NCBI GenBank assembly: GCA_029721515.1
Contig: CM056563.1
Location: 12,684,454-12,748,453, forward strand
Reading direction: 5' to 3'
Length of the DNA stretch: 64,000 nucleotides
Origin: Synanceia verrucosa
Lineage: Eukaryota; Chordata; Actinopteri; Perciformes; Synanceiidae
Program-made: the position numbers and the translations under genes
Notes under the pieces: model-generated
Seen by the model: only the letters and a program-made list of their open reading frames with translations
Told to the model about the DNA's origin: nothing
Databases searched by the model: none
Part shown: positions 22,108 to 34,487 of the stretch, one piece after another
Layout: each line of letters begins with the position of its first letter
Numbering within the stretch: the stretch's first letter is position 1

Positions 22108-22342
22108 GGGAGCTTTATTCAGATTTATTTTACCTCTGGACAGAGTGGGGTTAATTGTTGGTCTTTTTCCAGTCTTTGTGCAAATCTAAGCCAATCGGCA
22201 GCTGGATGTAGCTTCACATTGAGCAGAGAGATATGAAGTCGTCTCCTAATCAGACATTTATCTTTGACTTCATACCCATAATCCACTCATGTCACACCTC
22301 ACCTCATTTCCTCTAATCTTATTTCTTTTTCTCTCATAGCAG

Positions 22343-22552
22343 GACCAGAGGTGATTCCCAGCTACAACAGTGCTATGTCTGAGGCAGCGGTGATGCCTGA
22401 CGCCATGGTGACCCCAGCAATGGGCGTCTCATACGGGGATAAGGCCGGCGGCTCCGTGGTGGACTTCAGTTACGTGGGCATTGATGCTATTCTGGAGCAG
22501 ATGAGGAGGAAGGCCATGAAGCAGGGTTTTGAGCTCAACATTATGGTTGTGG
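22343..22552 (+). CDS. sept9 coding exon 1
   Basis: The acceptor is CTCATAGCAG|GACC (an alternative AG is 3 bases earlier) and the donor is GTG G|GTAAGT. The ATG at 22375 starts MSEAAVMPDAM. The frame is also open upstream from the acceptor (PEVIPSYNSA), so longer isoforms can read through. It ends in FELNIMVVG just before the P-loop. Confidence 0.93.
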
Positions 22553-25500
22553 GTAAGTAGCACATGTTTACACCAGCCAAAGTTTCAGTTTCCTTTGGTT
22601 TGAGCTAGCATTAGTGTCATACAGCGCCGTTGCCTCTTTTTTTTCCATCTCTAAGCTTTGTCATCACGTGTAGACTCTAAAGACAGTTTTTCATGTTGTA
22701 TCAACCCGTTACCATTACACTCAAATGTGCGTCTCACAGCATCTTCAGTCTGTTATAAAACATGTCCTGTTATTCAGGTGTGATACAGTTTTCTCTCTAA
22801 TCTTTGACAGAAAATGGAGACCTCAAATTTATTTTAATAAGCAGCCACACACAGAAGGACTTAAGACTCTCTTTCTCACTAAGCCCTCATCACTGTGATC
22901 AGACGCTTTTTAAAACAGGCGCTAATTGCACACACAGTCTCGTCAACAGTAGACAGGCCTTCATAAAACCCACACCGCCCTTCTACTGTATGTCTCCTCT
23001 GAATGATGTCTTACTGGTTGGTCTTGTGGTTCATCCTCTAATTTAAAAAAAGAGTGTGTTTTAGAAAAAGCCTCAGGGTTTTGACTTATGTAAAGTTGTG
23101 CTAAGCAACAAAACAAACCTCTACTCTACCTCTGATAAAGCAAGAACGGAGCAAGGTAAAAACAGTTTTTATCATGATGAAATAGAGAGTCTCTTTTTTT
23201 TGAGCGACAGTACAAAATATTCTGTGGGACTTAAATAATGACTCGAAATGGGCAAAAATGCTGGCACAAGGCACTTTGTGTTTTATAAAGTGGCTGACAC
23301 TCAAAGAGTTAATGGGTGGAATTTGTGCCAAAGAGAGAAGAAGGAAGAAAAACCTGTTTTCATTTGCTGATAGTTTTCATTTCATCTTCACCATGAAAAA
23401 ACAAGAGGTTGTCAGTCACCACATTTATTTTATTGCATTTTAAACAGTCTACACTTCCGTGTTGTACAACATAAGCTAGCATGGGACTTTGGAACAACAT
23501 TACTGCTGAGATGGCTGTTAGCTGGAGAGTGTTGGACAGCTGTTACAGAAAAGATGGAGGCCAAAGTTTCAGAGTTGATCACGGGAATTTTGCATATTGT
23601 GACGATCAGTTTCAAAACTTCCAACTTGCATTTTGTCCAGTAAAACCCACCGCATTTTGGCTTCTGTACTGATACATACAGTATGTAAAGTGTGTTGCTG
23701 ATTGCCTGTACAAGCAACTGTTAGACTTTTCGTGTCATAAATCAGAAAAGGGCTTGATGTTGACTTAACCTGTAGTTGAACTGTGGATGTCCACTGCCCA
23801 GTGGGCCCCTCCAAACTCCACTTCAGTAACCCGTGGTGATGTCAGTATGGTGCACAGGGGTCACTGAGGGTCCCATCCATATAAACAGATCAGACGGTTG
23901 GTTCATTTGCTTCATCAGTAAAGTCGCCCTCAATCCATCTTATCTGGTTGGAGACCATTTTATCAGCCGGCAGCAACATGAAGTTTAAGGCTCACTGTAT
24001 TATCATGTCCTTACAAGAAAACAGCAGTTCACGTCACTTATGTGACAGTGTGATTAAACGATAAAAAAAAAATTATCTCTCTGATGCAGTGTCAGAACTG
24101 TATTGCATTATAACAAAGAGAGGATTCTTTATTTGTAGTCGCTCAGTCCAGGCCTTCTGTTTATTATAGGGAAAGAAAAACTAGCTTACCATGGATCCAG
24201 TCTGTCTTATTGATGGTGTGTTTAAGTTGTACTCATGTGTACCAGTGGCGTTTCTGGCAGTGTTTGGCAGACAGACACCTGCAGCTTGTCACTGCTTCAG
24301 CCTCAAAAACAGACGGCGTGGAGTCGTCCAAACAGGCACAGAGACACATGGATTTTTTTTATGGCACCAATGTTACAATGTGTAGACTGTTAGGTATCTA
24401 CAGTGTCTTGAAAAGTGTGTTTCTTCCTAATAGTCTGTCTCTCTGACTGTTTTCTTTTTACAGGACAGAGTGGCTTGGGAAAGTCTACTCTGATGAACAC
24501 CCTGTTCAAGTCTAAAGTCAGCCGTAAGTCGGTGCTGGCTACAGCCCAGGAGAAGATCCCCAAAACAATTGAAATAAAGTCCATCAGTCATGGTATGACC
24601 CTCATGTACCCCCTCTTCTCTGTGTCCCCTCCTTTGGCTGTTTTTGGTCTGTCTATAGGTCTGTCAGATAATATATCTCATACTATACCACTTTGTTTTT
24701 CTTCCCTTTCTTTCTGTATTTACACTTTTCTCTTTGGCAGCCAAGGCAAAGTCTGACATGGTGCTTGTGTGGTCACTCCAAACATTTACAGTGCCTTATC
24801 CTTATTTCTCTCTACTTTTCTGCTCTTTAATTACTGTAATCATGGCTGAAACAGCCTCTTAATCATGTCGTATTCTCAGTCTCATAGAACTAGCTCAGGT
24901 TCAAATTTAGCAGCTGCGCAATTGCAGAGTCATGCTAAATGTCTTTTTTACATCAACATTGCCTGGTTCAGTAATAGTTTATCATTTTAAATAATATAAG
25001 ATTAAGATATAAGATTTTTTTGCATTATGTTTCTTTGTGTGCAGACATCGAGGAAAAGGGAGTGAGAATGAAGCTGACAGTCATTGACACGCCAGGCTTT
25101 GGAGACCAGATAAACAACGAGAACTGGTACGCCCCATTTCTGCCATTGTTGCATCAGTGTGAGATTCAAATTGTATCTAACCAGGTGCCCCTTCCTTCTT
25201 CTCTCACTCTTTGTTCTTACTATTTGTGCCCCCCCCACATCCCACCTCCTCCTTTTATCTACCCCTTCCCTGCCTTTTCTTCTTGTTTTCTCCTACTCAC
25301 ACTCCTCCCTCAATCCATCCCTGCTGTGGTCCAGCTGGCAGCCCATCATGAAGTTCATTAATGACCAGTACGAGGCGTATCTGCAGGAGGAGATCAACAT
25401 CAACAGGAAGAAAAGGATTCCAGACTCCAGAGTGCACTGCTGCATATACTTCATCCCCCCAACCGGACACTGGTAAGGACATGTCCTTATTCACTGTCAG

Positions 25501-26305
25501 CAGCCAACAATACTAGAATAATACCATGCCATTAATGCATATGTTATGATGACCTGTGTGTGATTTGCAATAAAGAAAAAGAAAAATACAGAGTGAAAAC
25601 TGAAATTTCCCCACAGAGCAACTAATGTGTTCATTTCCCGCGATTCCAGTTTTTTTTTTACTAAGCTAGGTTAGACATCAGAGGAGCATCTATCTTCTCA
25701 TCCTACTCTCATTATCAGTGATGACCAAATGGTGGCAAAGTAATTCTTCTTCAATCAACTCATTTAATTCTTTGAGTGTTAGCCATTGTATAACACAGAG
25801 AGTGCCTTGTGCCAGTGCCATATTTAAAGACCCACAGAATATTTTGTACTATGACTCTGAAAACACTGAGTAGCTCAAGAAGAGACTTTCATCATAAAGG
25901 CCACTCCCACAAAAACTGCACATTTTGTCCAGAATCCGTCCGTTTTGCTCCTTAATCGCGATCGTCTCCACTTCCTGACCGTGATCGGCGACCTGCTGAC
26001 AGAAAACCACTTTGACGTATTATTACGTCGATGGCACTCAAGTGTCGGATTTTCAGTGACTTCAAAATATGTCGATGACACTCAAAGAGTTAATGATGAA
26101 ATGATTTAATGACTCAAACTTTAGGAATGTACTGACAGTAACAGATTGTTGAGCTGTGCTAACACATCATATATAGATACACATTTTCTTTGTTCTCAAG
26201 CTTTTTAATGTGGAGCAATGTGAAGTTCTTACCCCTTATACTGCTCACACAGACACCCACACACATTTCCGCTCAGATGCAGCATATCCCAGAACACCAG
26301 CCCGT

Positions 26306-26341
<36 letters not shown>

Positions 26342-29300
26342 GGAAAGATGTGCTGCGCTCGCCAGGCCCTGAAGCAGTACAATGTCCCAAGTTTCTTTCC
26401 CTGTGTCTTACAGACACACACATCTGGCTCTGATCGACCTGCATAAACTGCTGTTGCTCTCCACGCTGTGGTGGTTCAGCGCCTCGCTGTTCGGAGCTCA
26501 GGGTGTTGACGTATACTAGTGGAAGAAATTCGGGGCAGAGTGCACACAGTCTCATGTGTCCATCAAGAGATGGATTCACAGCACGTTTTATAGCCTTTGC
26601 ATTTGTGTAACTCTAGTCGAGTTCAGCGGCCAGGCTGGGGAAAATGCTGAAGGCAGCTGTGGATTGTCAGCCTTGTTCGAGCACACACACAAAGACACAC
26701 AGTGGATCTTAGAGCACCATCCAAGCACTGCACCTCTATTAATTTTTGTGTCACAGCCTGCCTTTACTCAGGCAGGGGGTTGCTGTGAAACAGCCCCTTG
26801 TCTCTGTGCTTCATCCAGCAACGTCTCATGTTGATACAGCACTGCAGATGTCACATGGGCTGGCCAGCAGCTGCTCAAGGATCGCCTTAAAAAGTCTAAT
26901 GGTGGAGAGGGAGGAAGGACGAGAGAGACAGAGAGTCTGGGAGCTGGCAGTCAATTTAGCACTTTTGTCTTTTTGAGTGTTTGCATGAGACCCCTTGTTG
27001 ACAGCAGCCGGTCTTTGTTGAAGAGTTGCCAGCCAGGCCAGGAATCTACAACCATAACCACAAGCAGACGCTTACACAGACAATGAGCGACAATGAAACC
27101 AACCACACGTCCATTCAAGTAGCTCCTCGCTCACATTTTACAATATGATAAGGTCACAGTTGCTACTGTTAGTAGGTGCAGTACTTCCTCAATCTGGGAG
27201 AATTGTGAGGAACACCTGCCCCCTGGTGGAGGAGTCTTGTGTTACACATCATCTAATCATATTGTCTCTTTCCTTTCAGTCTGCGGCCCCTTGATGTAGA
27301 ATTCATGAGACGCCTCAGTAAGGTGGTCAACATTGTCCCCGTCATTGCCAAAGCTGATACACTCACCCTGGAGGAGAGGGACTTCTTCAAAAAGAAGGTA
27401 ACATTTACTCGTTTGTCTGTTCCGTATTATGTTTTTTAAAACATCCTTTTTCTTCTAATAAATCCACATCTGTTGTCTAGATCCTCTTTTTGTCTGCCTC
27501 TCATGGTTGTGTTTTTCCATGTTCGTGGAGCAGTCGGCAGAGATATGTCCCTGTGTTTTTTGTTGGCGGCACTTTCTTTCACACTCTGGTCACAAAACAT
27601 GGCTAAAGTCCAGCAGGAGCTCAAGAGCGTCTGTCTCTCTTTTTACCCTTTTTTTTTACCCTTTCCACACTTCCTCCACACTGTTAAGACATTTGTTTTT
27701 ATGTTTTATTGCATATCTTCAAGGTTTTCCCCTCATTTCTTTAACAACATACTATCTTTGTGTTGTATATGTGCATGGCAGACCTGGTGTATGCACAGGT
27801 TTATGCACAGGCGCCCATCTTGTTTTGTTTGTATACAGACAGTGATTAACGGCTAAGCCCAAACTTTTGGGGCAGATTAGCATTAATGCCATCTTTAGCT
27901 GTACACGTAGCAGATTTAGGTGGATTTGATGTCTCTCTAGACTTCATCAAGCACGTCTCTCTAATTACTCCTGCAGTTAAAAGCCTTAGTTTGTATCCTT
28001 TCAAATCTTCCGTGGGTTAAAAGTTTTCTGTTTCTCTTTATGTTTGAACATGGACACATCAGATCAGGGAAGAGCTGCGAGCCAATGGGATTGACGTGTA
28101 TCCTCAGAAAGAATTTGACGAGGATGCCGACGACAGAATGATCAACGAGAAGATCAGGGTGAGGGAACATATCAAAGAGATATGTGAGGAAGAAGTTGTA
28201 ATTATTTATCTGCTTTACAGGAATGATTTCTGACTCTGTTTTCTGTTAACCTTTAATCTGTAAGCAGGAGATGATCCCATTTGCTGTGGTGGGCAGCGAC
28301 CAGGAGTACCAGGTCAATGGCAGGAGGCTGCTGGGGAGGAAGACTAAGTGGGGAACCATTGAAGGTACCCCCCCCCCAATATTTCAATATTTTCCTCTTA
28401 TGTTTTTTAATTTTTGTTTCAAGAGACACTTTGGGGATTCACATAACAAAGTGGTTTTGTTGAGAGAAAGACGAAAAGGAGATGGGTAAAGCCCTCACTG
28501 AGTCAGTCAATAAAACAGTGGTCCGTTCAGTGTTCAGACTGGTGTTGTGTGCCATGCAGCTGCTCAGTCTCTCTGAAGAGGCCACCCTCCACACTTCCCC
28601 TTGATCAAATCAAATTTTATTTGTGCGGCACTTTTCGTACATTATGCAGTTCAAAGTGAGTCACAGAGTCTAAAACAACAGTGGAAAAATAAAACCCTGA
28701 ATAAGTATACACACGTACTTAAACATGGTGTCACTAAAGATACAGTGTGGATGTGTGAAACTCAATTATGTTGAGTGGAAAACTTTATGGGTGCAGTTTC
28801 TTTTCCAGAATTTATGAACAGATCTTGACCCAGTAGATCTTTTTTTTTTTTGTGTGGTGTGTTTTCTTATTTAACTCATTTAGCTTCATCAGCCAGGCCA
28901 GACAGTGTGTCAGTTCAGTTTTCAGGTTCATATTTCAATATATAATTATGTATCAACTCCAGACAGGAGGCAACCATCCCTCTATCAAGTGTCTCATTAT
29001 GTTTAATTTCCTACACTGTGTGCTATGCACACACACACACACACACACACACACAGTCAGGAGCATTTGTAACAGTCAAGGACGTAACATACTGGGATCA
29101 GCGCCTCCACCTAGTGGACCATTAAGCAAACTAAATAGCATCAAAGCACCTCTCAACTATCTGCTGTCCGTCCTTTGGTGCCTTTCAGTTCTGTCTGATA
29201 ACTGTTAACGTGTCTCTCTCTCTCTCTTTTAGTTGAGAACATTGCCCACTGTGAGTTTGCCTATTTACGGGATCTCCTCATCAGGTGAGGGAAATACGTC

Positions 29301-29889
29301 ATATCATTATGTCCTAAATTCTCAAATTGACGTTCTTATTCCACAAAACCAGTCAAATACCTAGTTAAAGATATGCAAATGAAATCTGTCAGTCACATCA
29401 GAACACAATAGATCTTTATTATTATTGCAGTTTAACAATGAAAGGCTGTTAAGCTGCAATGAAACGCATAAAATAGACATTAAATGATGTAAATTGATAA
29501 ATAAAAATAGAATGAAATAAGTAACACCATGAGATAAAAAAATGTGATATTGGAATGAATATGGACACAGAAACTGCAAATATATACATATACATATGCC
29601 TGCCACTACTTCCAAACTAGTTGTGGTCATCTTAGAACTAAATGTGTGATGTGCAGGAACAGCAGGGTGTTAAAATGGTTCTCTTTCAACAGTTGTCCAT
29701 CTTTTCCAATGGTTTCTAAAAGGAGTGGATATGTTTGTTTCTTTCAGGACCCATATGCAGAACATTAAAGACATCACCAGCAGCATCCACTATGAAATGT
29801 ATCGTGTGAGGCGCCTCAATGAGAATAACACGGTGGTGGCTCACGCCAACGGCATCCCAGAACATCACCTGGCCGCCCACGAGATGTAA
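22375..29889 (+). CDS. Septin 9, spliced gene (nine coding exons)
   Basis: A GTP-binding cytoskeletal protein that assembles with other septins into hetero-oligomers and filaments and binds membranes, actin and microtubules (family knowledge). From ATG 22375 the nine exons give 343 residues, close to the short mammalian septin 9 isoforms. Motifs in order are the polybasic EQMRRKAMKQGF region, the P-loop GQSGLGKS (G1), DTPGFGD (G3), AKAD (G4) and the septin unique element ending HMQNIKDITSSIHYE. A short tail (NGIPEHHLAAHEM) without a coiled coil follows, as in the SEPT3/9/12 group. VGIDAILEQMRRKAMKQGF and YPQKEFDED point to septin 9 rather than 3 or 12. All junctions obey GT/AG and keep the frame: 22343-22552, 24464-24592, 25045-25126, 25335-25472, 27280-27397, 28063-28158, 28268-28364, 29233-29284, 29748-29889. 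Longer isoforms would need exons upstream. Which fish duplicate (a or b) cannot be told. Confidence 0.95.
22553..24463 (+). other. sept9 intron after coding exon 1
   Basis: No extra exon seen. It contains dispersed repeat copy B at 23110-23320. Confidence 0.7.
23110..23320 (+). repeat. Dispersed repeat, copy B
   Basis: Same family as 4640-4935 and the reverse of 25745-26092. Shared text includes CAAAATATTCTGTGGG, TGGCACAAGGCACT and GACACTCAAAGAGTTAATG. Confidence 0.6.
24464..24592 (+). CDS. sept9 coding exon 2 (P-loop)
   Basis: The acceptor is TTTTTACAG|GACAG and the donor CATG|GTATGA. It completes the G1 motif GQSGLGKST, followed by NTLFKSKVSRKS and IPKTIEIKSISH (switch I region). Confidence 0.95.
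25045..25126 (+). CDS. sept9 coding exon 3 (G3)
   Basis: The acceptor is TGTGCAG|ACATC and the donor ACTG|GTACGC. It encodes IEEKGVRMKLTVIDTPGFGD with the G3 DxxG motif, then QINNEN. Confidence 0.95.
25335..25472 (+). CDS. sept9 coding exon 4
   Basis: The acceptor is GTGGTCCAG|CTGG after a long pyrimidine tract, and the donor is CACTG|GTAAGG. It encodes WQPIMKFINDQYEAY and the RKKRIPDSRVHCC strand region. Confidence 0.95.
25548..25620 (+). repeat. Tail fragment of the repeat at 36165-36385
   Basis: GTGTGTGATTTGCAATAAAG and ACAGAGTGAAAACTGAAATT match the 3' part of the copy at 36285-36350. Confidence 0.5.
25745..26092 (-). repeat. Dispersed repeat, copy C (reverse)
   Basis: The reverse complement shows GATGAAAGTCTCTTC, CAAAATATTCTGTGGG, TGGCACAAGGCACT and ACACTCAAAGAATTAA, as in copies A and B. 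It also has a further GACACTCAAAGAGTTAATG at its other edge (26076-26092, + strand). It is the longest copy. Confidence 0.55.
26308..26339. repeat. (CA)n microsatellite
   Basis: About 16 CA units in the sept9 intron. Confidence 0.95.
27280..27397 (+). CDS. sept9 coding exon 5 (G4)
   Basis: The acceptor is CCTTTCAG|TCTG and the donor AAGAAG|GTAACA. It encodes LRPLDVEFMRRLSKVVNIVP and the G4 motif AKAD that reads guanine. Confidence 0.95.
27398..28062 (+). other. sept9 intron after coding exon 5
   Basis: 665 bp, with a pyrimidine-rich centre; no exon or repeat recognised. Confidence 0.7.
28063..28158 (+). CDS. sept9 coding exon 6
   Basis: The acceptor is GACACATCAG|ATCAGG and the donor ATCAGG|GTGAGG. 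It has exactly 32 codons in phase 0, including ANGIDVYPQKEFDED. Confidence 0.94.
28268..28364 (+). CDS. sept9 coding exon 7
   Basis: The acceptor is TAAGCAG|GAGATG and the donor GAAG|GTACCC, followed by a C-run. It encodes MIPFAVVGSDQEYQVNGRR and GRKTKWGTIE (G5-like region and start of the septin unique element). Confidence 0.94.
28365..29232 (+). other. sept9 intron after coding exon 7
   Basis: It starts in a C-run. It contains a fragment at about 28605-28680 (TCAAATCAAATTTTATTTGT) of the fish repeat type also seen near 57985, and a CA microsatellite at 29029-29056. Confidence 0.6.
29233..29284 (+). CDS. sept9 coding exon 8
   Basis: A 52-bp exon with acceptor CTCTTTTAG|TTGAG and donor ATCAG|GTGAGG. 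It encodes ENIAHCEFAYLRDLLI. Confidence 0.94.
29285..29747 (+). other. sept9 intron after coding exon 8
   Basis: AT-rich, 463 bp; nothing recognised. Confidence 0.7.
29748..29889 (+). CDS. sept9 last coding exon
   Basis: The acceptor is TTTCTTTCAG|GACCC. It encodes THMQNIKDITSSIHYEMYR, RRLNENNTVV and the tail ending HEM, then TAA at 29887-29889. It has no C-terminal coiled coil. Confidence 0.95.
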
Positions 29890-31175
29890 ACGCCACCCAC
29901 CCCTCTGCAGGTGGCCTCAGCTGTGTGTAATTCAGTTGCTATGAGACTTTGACCTTCATTGACAGTCTTCCCACCACTCCAGTGCTCCACTCCATCTGTT
30001 TCCGTCACACAGGTGGGATCGAACCTTAAAAGCCTGCCAGGGGGACTTTATGTTCAGCGACTTTCTGCGGCTGAAATGTCAGTTTATTGCCTCATTAACA
30101 AACACTATCCTCTCACTATCGCTGACAAAGAGAGTGAAGAGAAGTGATTTCGCTGTAATGTGCTGCAGCTTGACTTTTACCTGCTTCCAGATCTTATGCT
30201 TACCTTTTGTGATGCCAAACTTCAAGGCATCTGCCAAACGGAACGGGCCGCCACTTATTATCATACAGTGTCACAGTTGCCTTAACCAGAAACATGTTTT
30301 TCGGTTTGTTGTTTTTTTTTTTTTAGCAGTGCTTATAAAAAATCATGCCATAACAGAAGCACAGTTTCCACTTATATGGGAACAAAGTGATGGTATTCAT
30401 TGTTGCACTTGATTACTACAAAGTCTGTCTTTGACAAGCGTGTTGGAAGAGGGCCGGGCAGCGCTTTGCCAACATGCGACTCGCATACAGTCGCAGGAGT
30501 TTGTCTGTGTCACACAGCGTCAGTCAGCTTTCTCCTCATAGTTTAGGTTGTCAAATAGCACATCATATGTTTCTGTCTATTTTTTTTTTTTTTTTTTTTT
30601 TTTTTTGGTCACAAGCTCTGTTTTGCTTTAAATGTCAAAAATGGATGTCAGGTCATTGACATCCTGTTAAATTCCCAGTACTAAATGTCATCGTTTATTA
30701 ATAGAAAAATCTTGAGCGATTTAAGATTTATGCACGATATAAAATGTGAAAGTTTGTCATCGGTTGCGGTCCACTAATCCAAATTATTCACACACAGATG
30801 CACACATTCATCACTCATCATAGTGCCTTATTTATTGGAGAATGTTTGCTAGCATTTAGGCTGAAACTGGAAAGAGAGCAGATTTGTTGGTGCCAAGTTG
30901 ACTACATTTAGACATTTTTTTTTTTCAATCTTTTCCCATCTTTTTCTGAGGAAATAATCCAGTTTTCCATGGACCAGCCCATGTTTTCCTTCTTTTTTCA
31001 TAATATACAGAGGACCTTTGTCTGTTTGAACCATATATAATTCCCTAAGCTGTCGCTGTCATACTCTGTCCTGTATATTCTTGTGTTCTGATATGTTTTG
31101 TACTTGTATTATTGATAATAACAAATTTTCCCTTATCTTATTTTAAAGAAATAAAGATTAAAGTTGTAAATATAT
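29890..31175 (+). other. sept9 3' UTR
   Basis: It runs from the stop codon to just past the first good poly(A) signal. It contains a T24-like run near 30580 and is AT-rich. The end position is inferred. Confidence 0.6.
31150..31155 (+). terminator. sept9 poly(A) signal
   Basis: AATAAA in AAAGAAATAAAGATTAAAG, about 1.26 kb after the stop and followed by T-rich DNA. It is the first canonical signal after the stop that I found in a fitting context. Confidence 0.6.
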
Positions 31176-33180
31176 AATTCCTTTGATTATTTCCATCGTT
31201 CTTGTATCCATAGTAATCATTTTACTTTTTAAAACTGCTCTGTATGCACCCATCAATACATTTTTCAGACCCGACCTGCAGAGGAGTTTAAGCCAAACGA
31301 CCAGACTGTATGAATTCATCAGCTCACATCCTCTGACTGCAGAGATCCCATAGCATTTAATCGCACATGTAATTCACGTTCTGGAGCATTTTATTAGCCA
31401 TGTCATTGAGCTTTTCCTCGAATAGCCTCTGAAATCAATATGGCCGCCTGCTAGGTCTGTGCATGTCTGATTAGCACTACTTGAATGCATGTGTGTTTTC
31501 TTCCTTAGTGAGAGCGATGGCAGAGTCCTGAACTCCAGACAAGGCTGTGGATCAGTGTGAGGATGTGCAGATGTTAGCGTCCTGAGGTACTGAAGCAGCA
31601 GCAGGATGTAAACAGTGACAGTTTCAGTGATTTTCAACATTTAATGATTTTCATGCTTTATGGGGGTAACCCCAGATAAATTAATGGAAATATGAAATTG
31701 TCCAAACTGGAGGTGTTTTTCTCATGTCATAGGAAGCTGCCAAAATGGTGCTGAGATGCAAAACAAAGTGACTGGTTTCATCTCATACTGGGAACGAGAA
31801 GATAAAGCTCTTCCTCTGTACATGTGGATGTGAGAGAAACTCAAGGTCAAATGTATTATATCAGCCGCTGATCTGAGGTCAAATACCCATGGCAAACTTC
31901 ATGCAGTCATGTGATCTGATGGTTTACCAATGAGCCTCTCTGAGTCAAAAATGGCGACTCGCTGCATCGCTCCTCAAAATGGCGTCTGCAGTCCCCCATC
32001 TTCTGCAGGATTAAGATGACACTCCAGCAACGTCCACGACCCCCCAATCCCACTCGTAACCCTCAACTCATAAGTTGAGACCTTCACATTCTCATACTCC
32101 CTTTCTCCAGCTCTCTCCATCTCCCCTGGGAGCAACTGGGAGAGAAGCAGCTGCATCTCTACCAGCCCTAACACACCACCCAGCAGTCGTCCTGTTGGCA
32201 GCCACCCAGCGCTTCACCGCCTGCCTTAATGACATTCATTAATGAGCAGCAGTCTTTCTGCATACTAATGAAGTCGGCGACTCTGACAGAGTTTGTTTGT
32301 GTACGAACACATGCAGAGTTGTAACTGTACTTCAGGTTTTACCGTACATTCACTGTGATGACATTTTTACTTGAGAGCACATTGAAGTTCACACAGTATC
32401 TATGTTATATACAGTAGCTCTGATGCTCCAGATTGCACTGAACATTTAAATATATCATCCACCATCACATGATCGATAGACAGATCACTCTAGTAGGCAT
32501 TATTAGATGGGGCTTAATGGATAAGAGCATGCATATTAGGCGCACTGTGATTGAAGGCACCTATCGGAGCGTTTTAAAAAAATCTTTGACCTTATGTGTG
32601 ACTGCATAAATATGCAATTTGTTGAGTGTCAGCATATTTGTGGGAGGGGAATGCTCGGAAGTAAAGAGCTGTAAACTGACTTGTTTACGCTGACATGAAG
32701 GCATCTGGTCCACATCTCTCTTGCAGCATCCATGTATATGAAGCTGCCTCGGTGTTAGTCGACACATGCATTGCATTGCATCTTGTTGCCATATCTTGTT
32801 ACCTCGTCCACCCAGCTCATCTGCACAAAGTCGACGTGCCACCAATTAACACCTGTTTGTAGGATGAGTACAGCTATTTACATGCATCACGCGGTTCTTT
32901 TTTCCCCCTCCTTTTGATTTTTTAATTAGCTAACTTGATTGTAAAAATCTGAGGAGATATTTGTGCTCCTTGTGTGCGTTTCTTTTTCACATACTCCCCC
33001 ATCTCGTGGCACGAGTTGTTGTTTGCCCCCATTTGTCTCCTCCTTCCTCCATCTGCTGTTCCTCCTCTCCTTTGTTGGAAGACACCTCACCTTATCCTCC
33101 TCTATTCGTCCCTTCCTCCATCCTTATTTCTCTCTTTCCACCCCTCCGCTTGGCGCCTTGCCAGGCACTCAGACATGTAG
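31176..33180. other. Intergenic, no gene seen
   Basis: Unique-looking AT-rich DNA. The block 32215-32290 with TTAATGACATTCATTAATGA is homeodomain-motif rich and could be conserved non-coding DNA. Confidence 0.4.
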
Positions 33181-33200
33181 GGGGAGGGGCTGTTGACCAT

Positions 33201-33256
33201 ATGCAAATGATCAGACTTTATGCAAATCGGTTGTTAATTAAAAGTCAGATGCAAAT
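33201..33256 (+). promoter_or_regulatory. Cluster of three POU octamer sites
   Basis: Three perfect ATGCAAAT octamers on the same strand (33201-33208, 33220-33227, 33249-33256), with a TTAATTAA palindrome at 33234-33241 between them. Octamers are bound by POU (Oct) factors and TTAATTA by homeodomains. This is a candidate enhancer downstream of sept9. Confidence 0.45.
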
Positions 33257-33259
33257 TCA

Positions 33260-34487
33260 ATTAGCTGACTGAACAGAGAGGGAGGTAGTTTGCCTGAGTC
33301 GATGTGATGCAGAAAAAAAACATTGTGTGAGTGAAGAAAAACAAAGAAATCATGACTGAGGTTATTTTTTTTTTTTTTTTAGGGGGAGGTTTTTTTTTTA
33401 TTAAAGGGGTTTATAGGGTCACTTTATTGGAATAAACTCTTCAAGCTTTATGTAATGCCTGTCACTGGTCACAATATAAGAGCATGAGTGTGCTGCTCTC
33501 TGCACATGCTGGTATGCTGGTTGACATACATTTGTGACACAGATTCAGACAGATGAAGAAAGAGAGAGGAGAGAGATTTTGACCGCACATTGTCACTGTG
33601 ACTCGTGACAACCGTCCCATTCTAGTGAGCTCTTGGACACAAACCTTAACTACCAAAATCACACTGGCTCCATGCTTTTTTTCATATGGTAACTGAACAA
33701 TTTCACACAAAAAGTAAAGTTAAAATTATTTTAAAATTAACATTTTGGACAATTACAGTAAACTGCAACTTCTAATTGTAGTTTCACGATGCAGTATGTT
33801 ACATGCACTTTGTTATTATCATTAGAAGAGAGCCTGTAGACTTGAAAAGTGTATAGTTTCCTAAATAATTTTAATAGACATTTTTTCAGCACAAAAAAAC
33901 TGTTGAAATGATGATTTTGGAGGATTAACAATTTGGACTGACTGCAGCAAGACCTGGTTTGTCTAGGGTGAGCTTTTTGTGTGTGTGTCATCTTCATGCA
34001 CGACTTCCTGCTCACCAAAAGATCCAATCATTGTTTGCGCCTGGGGAAATTCCTAAATGTGCTCCTGTATCAAGGACATGCTTGCAAGATTGGTGTTTGA
34101 CTTTCCTGCTCAAGTCTCCTGGCAGCCTGCAAATTTCATCAGAAGTGGGACGAATAAAGCCAGCTGTCTCTCTCTGGATGAAAAAGAGGCATTTAAAGGC
34201 AGCCTGATGCATGCAGCCAGGTGAGACTGCAGGTGAATAGTGATGGAGGTTAAGGACAGAAATGATCCAAGCCGGAGCAGAAAAGTGAAAGGTTGTTGAT
34301 AAATAGGAGCGTGTTTTCTAAATGCATGTAGCAAAGAAAGACACAGGCAGGTAGGGAGGTAGAAAGCAGATTCATGACATGAGAAATTAATTTTCCTCAT
34401 CGTTGCACATCACTACCAGTGGTGATACAGAGCAGGAAGGTGCTGGGATGGGCACACATGCATACATATACACTTTACTCTAATAAC
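33260..34487. other. Intergenic, no gene seen
   Basis: Contains T-runs near 33365-33400. Nothing else recognised. Confidence 0.4.

Larger units (their letters stand above)
25473..27279 (+). other. sept9 intron after coding exon 4
   Basis: No extra exon seen. It holds a SINE-like tail fragment (25548-25620), dispersed repeat copy C (25745-26092) and a CA microsatellite (26308-26339). Confidence 0.7.
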
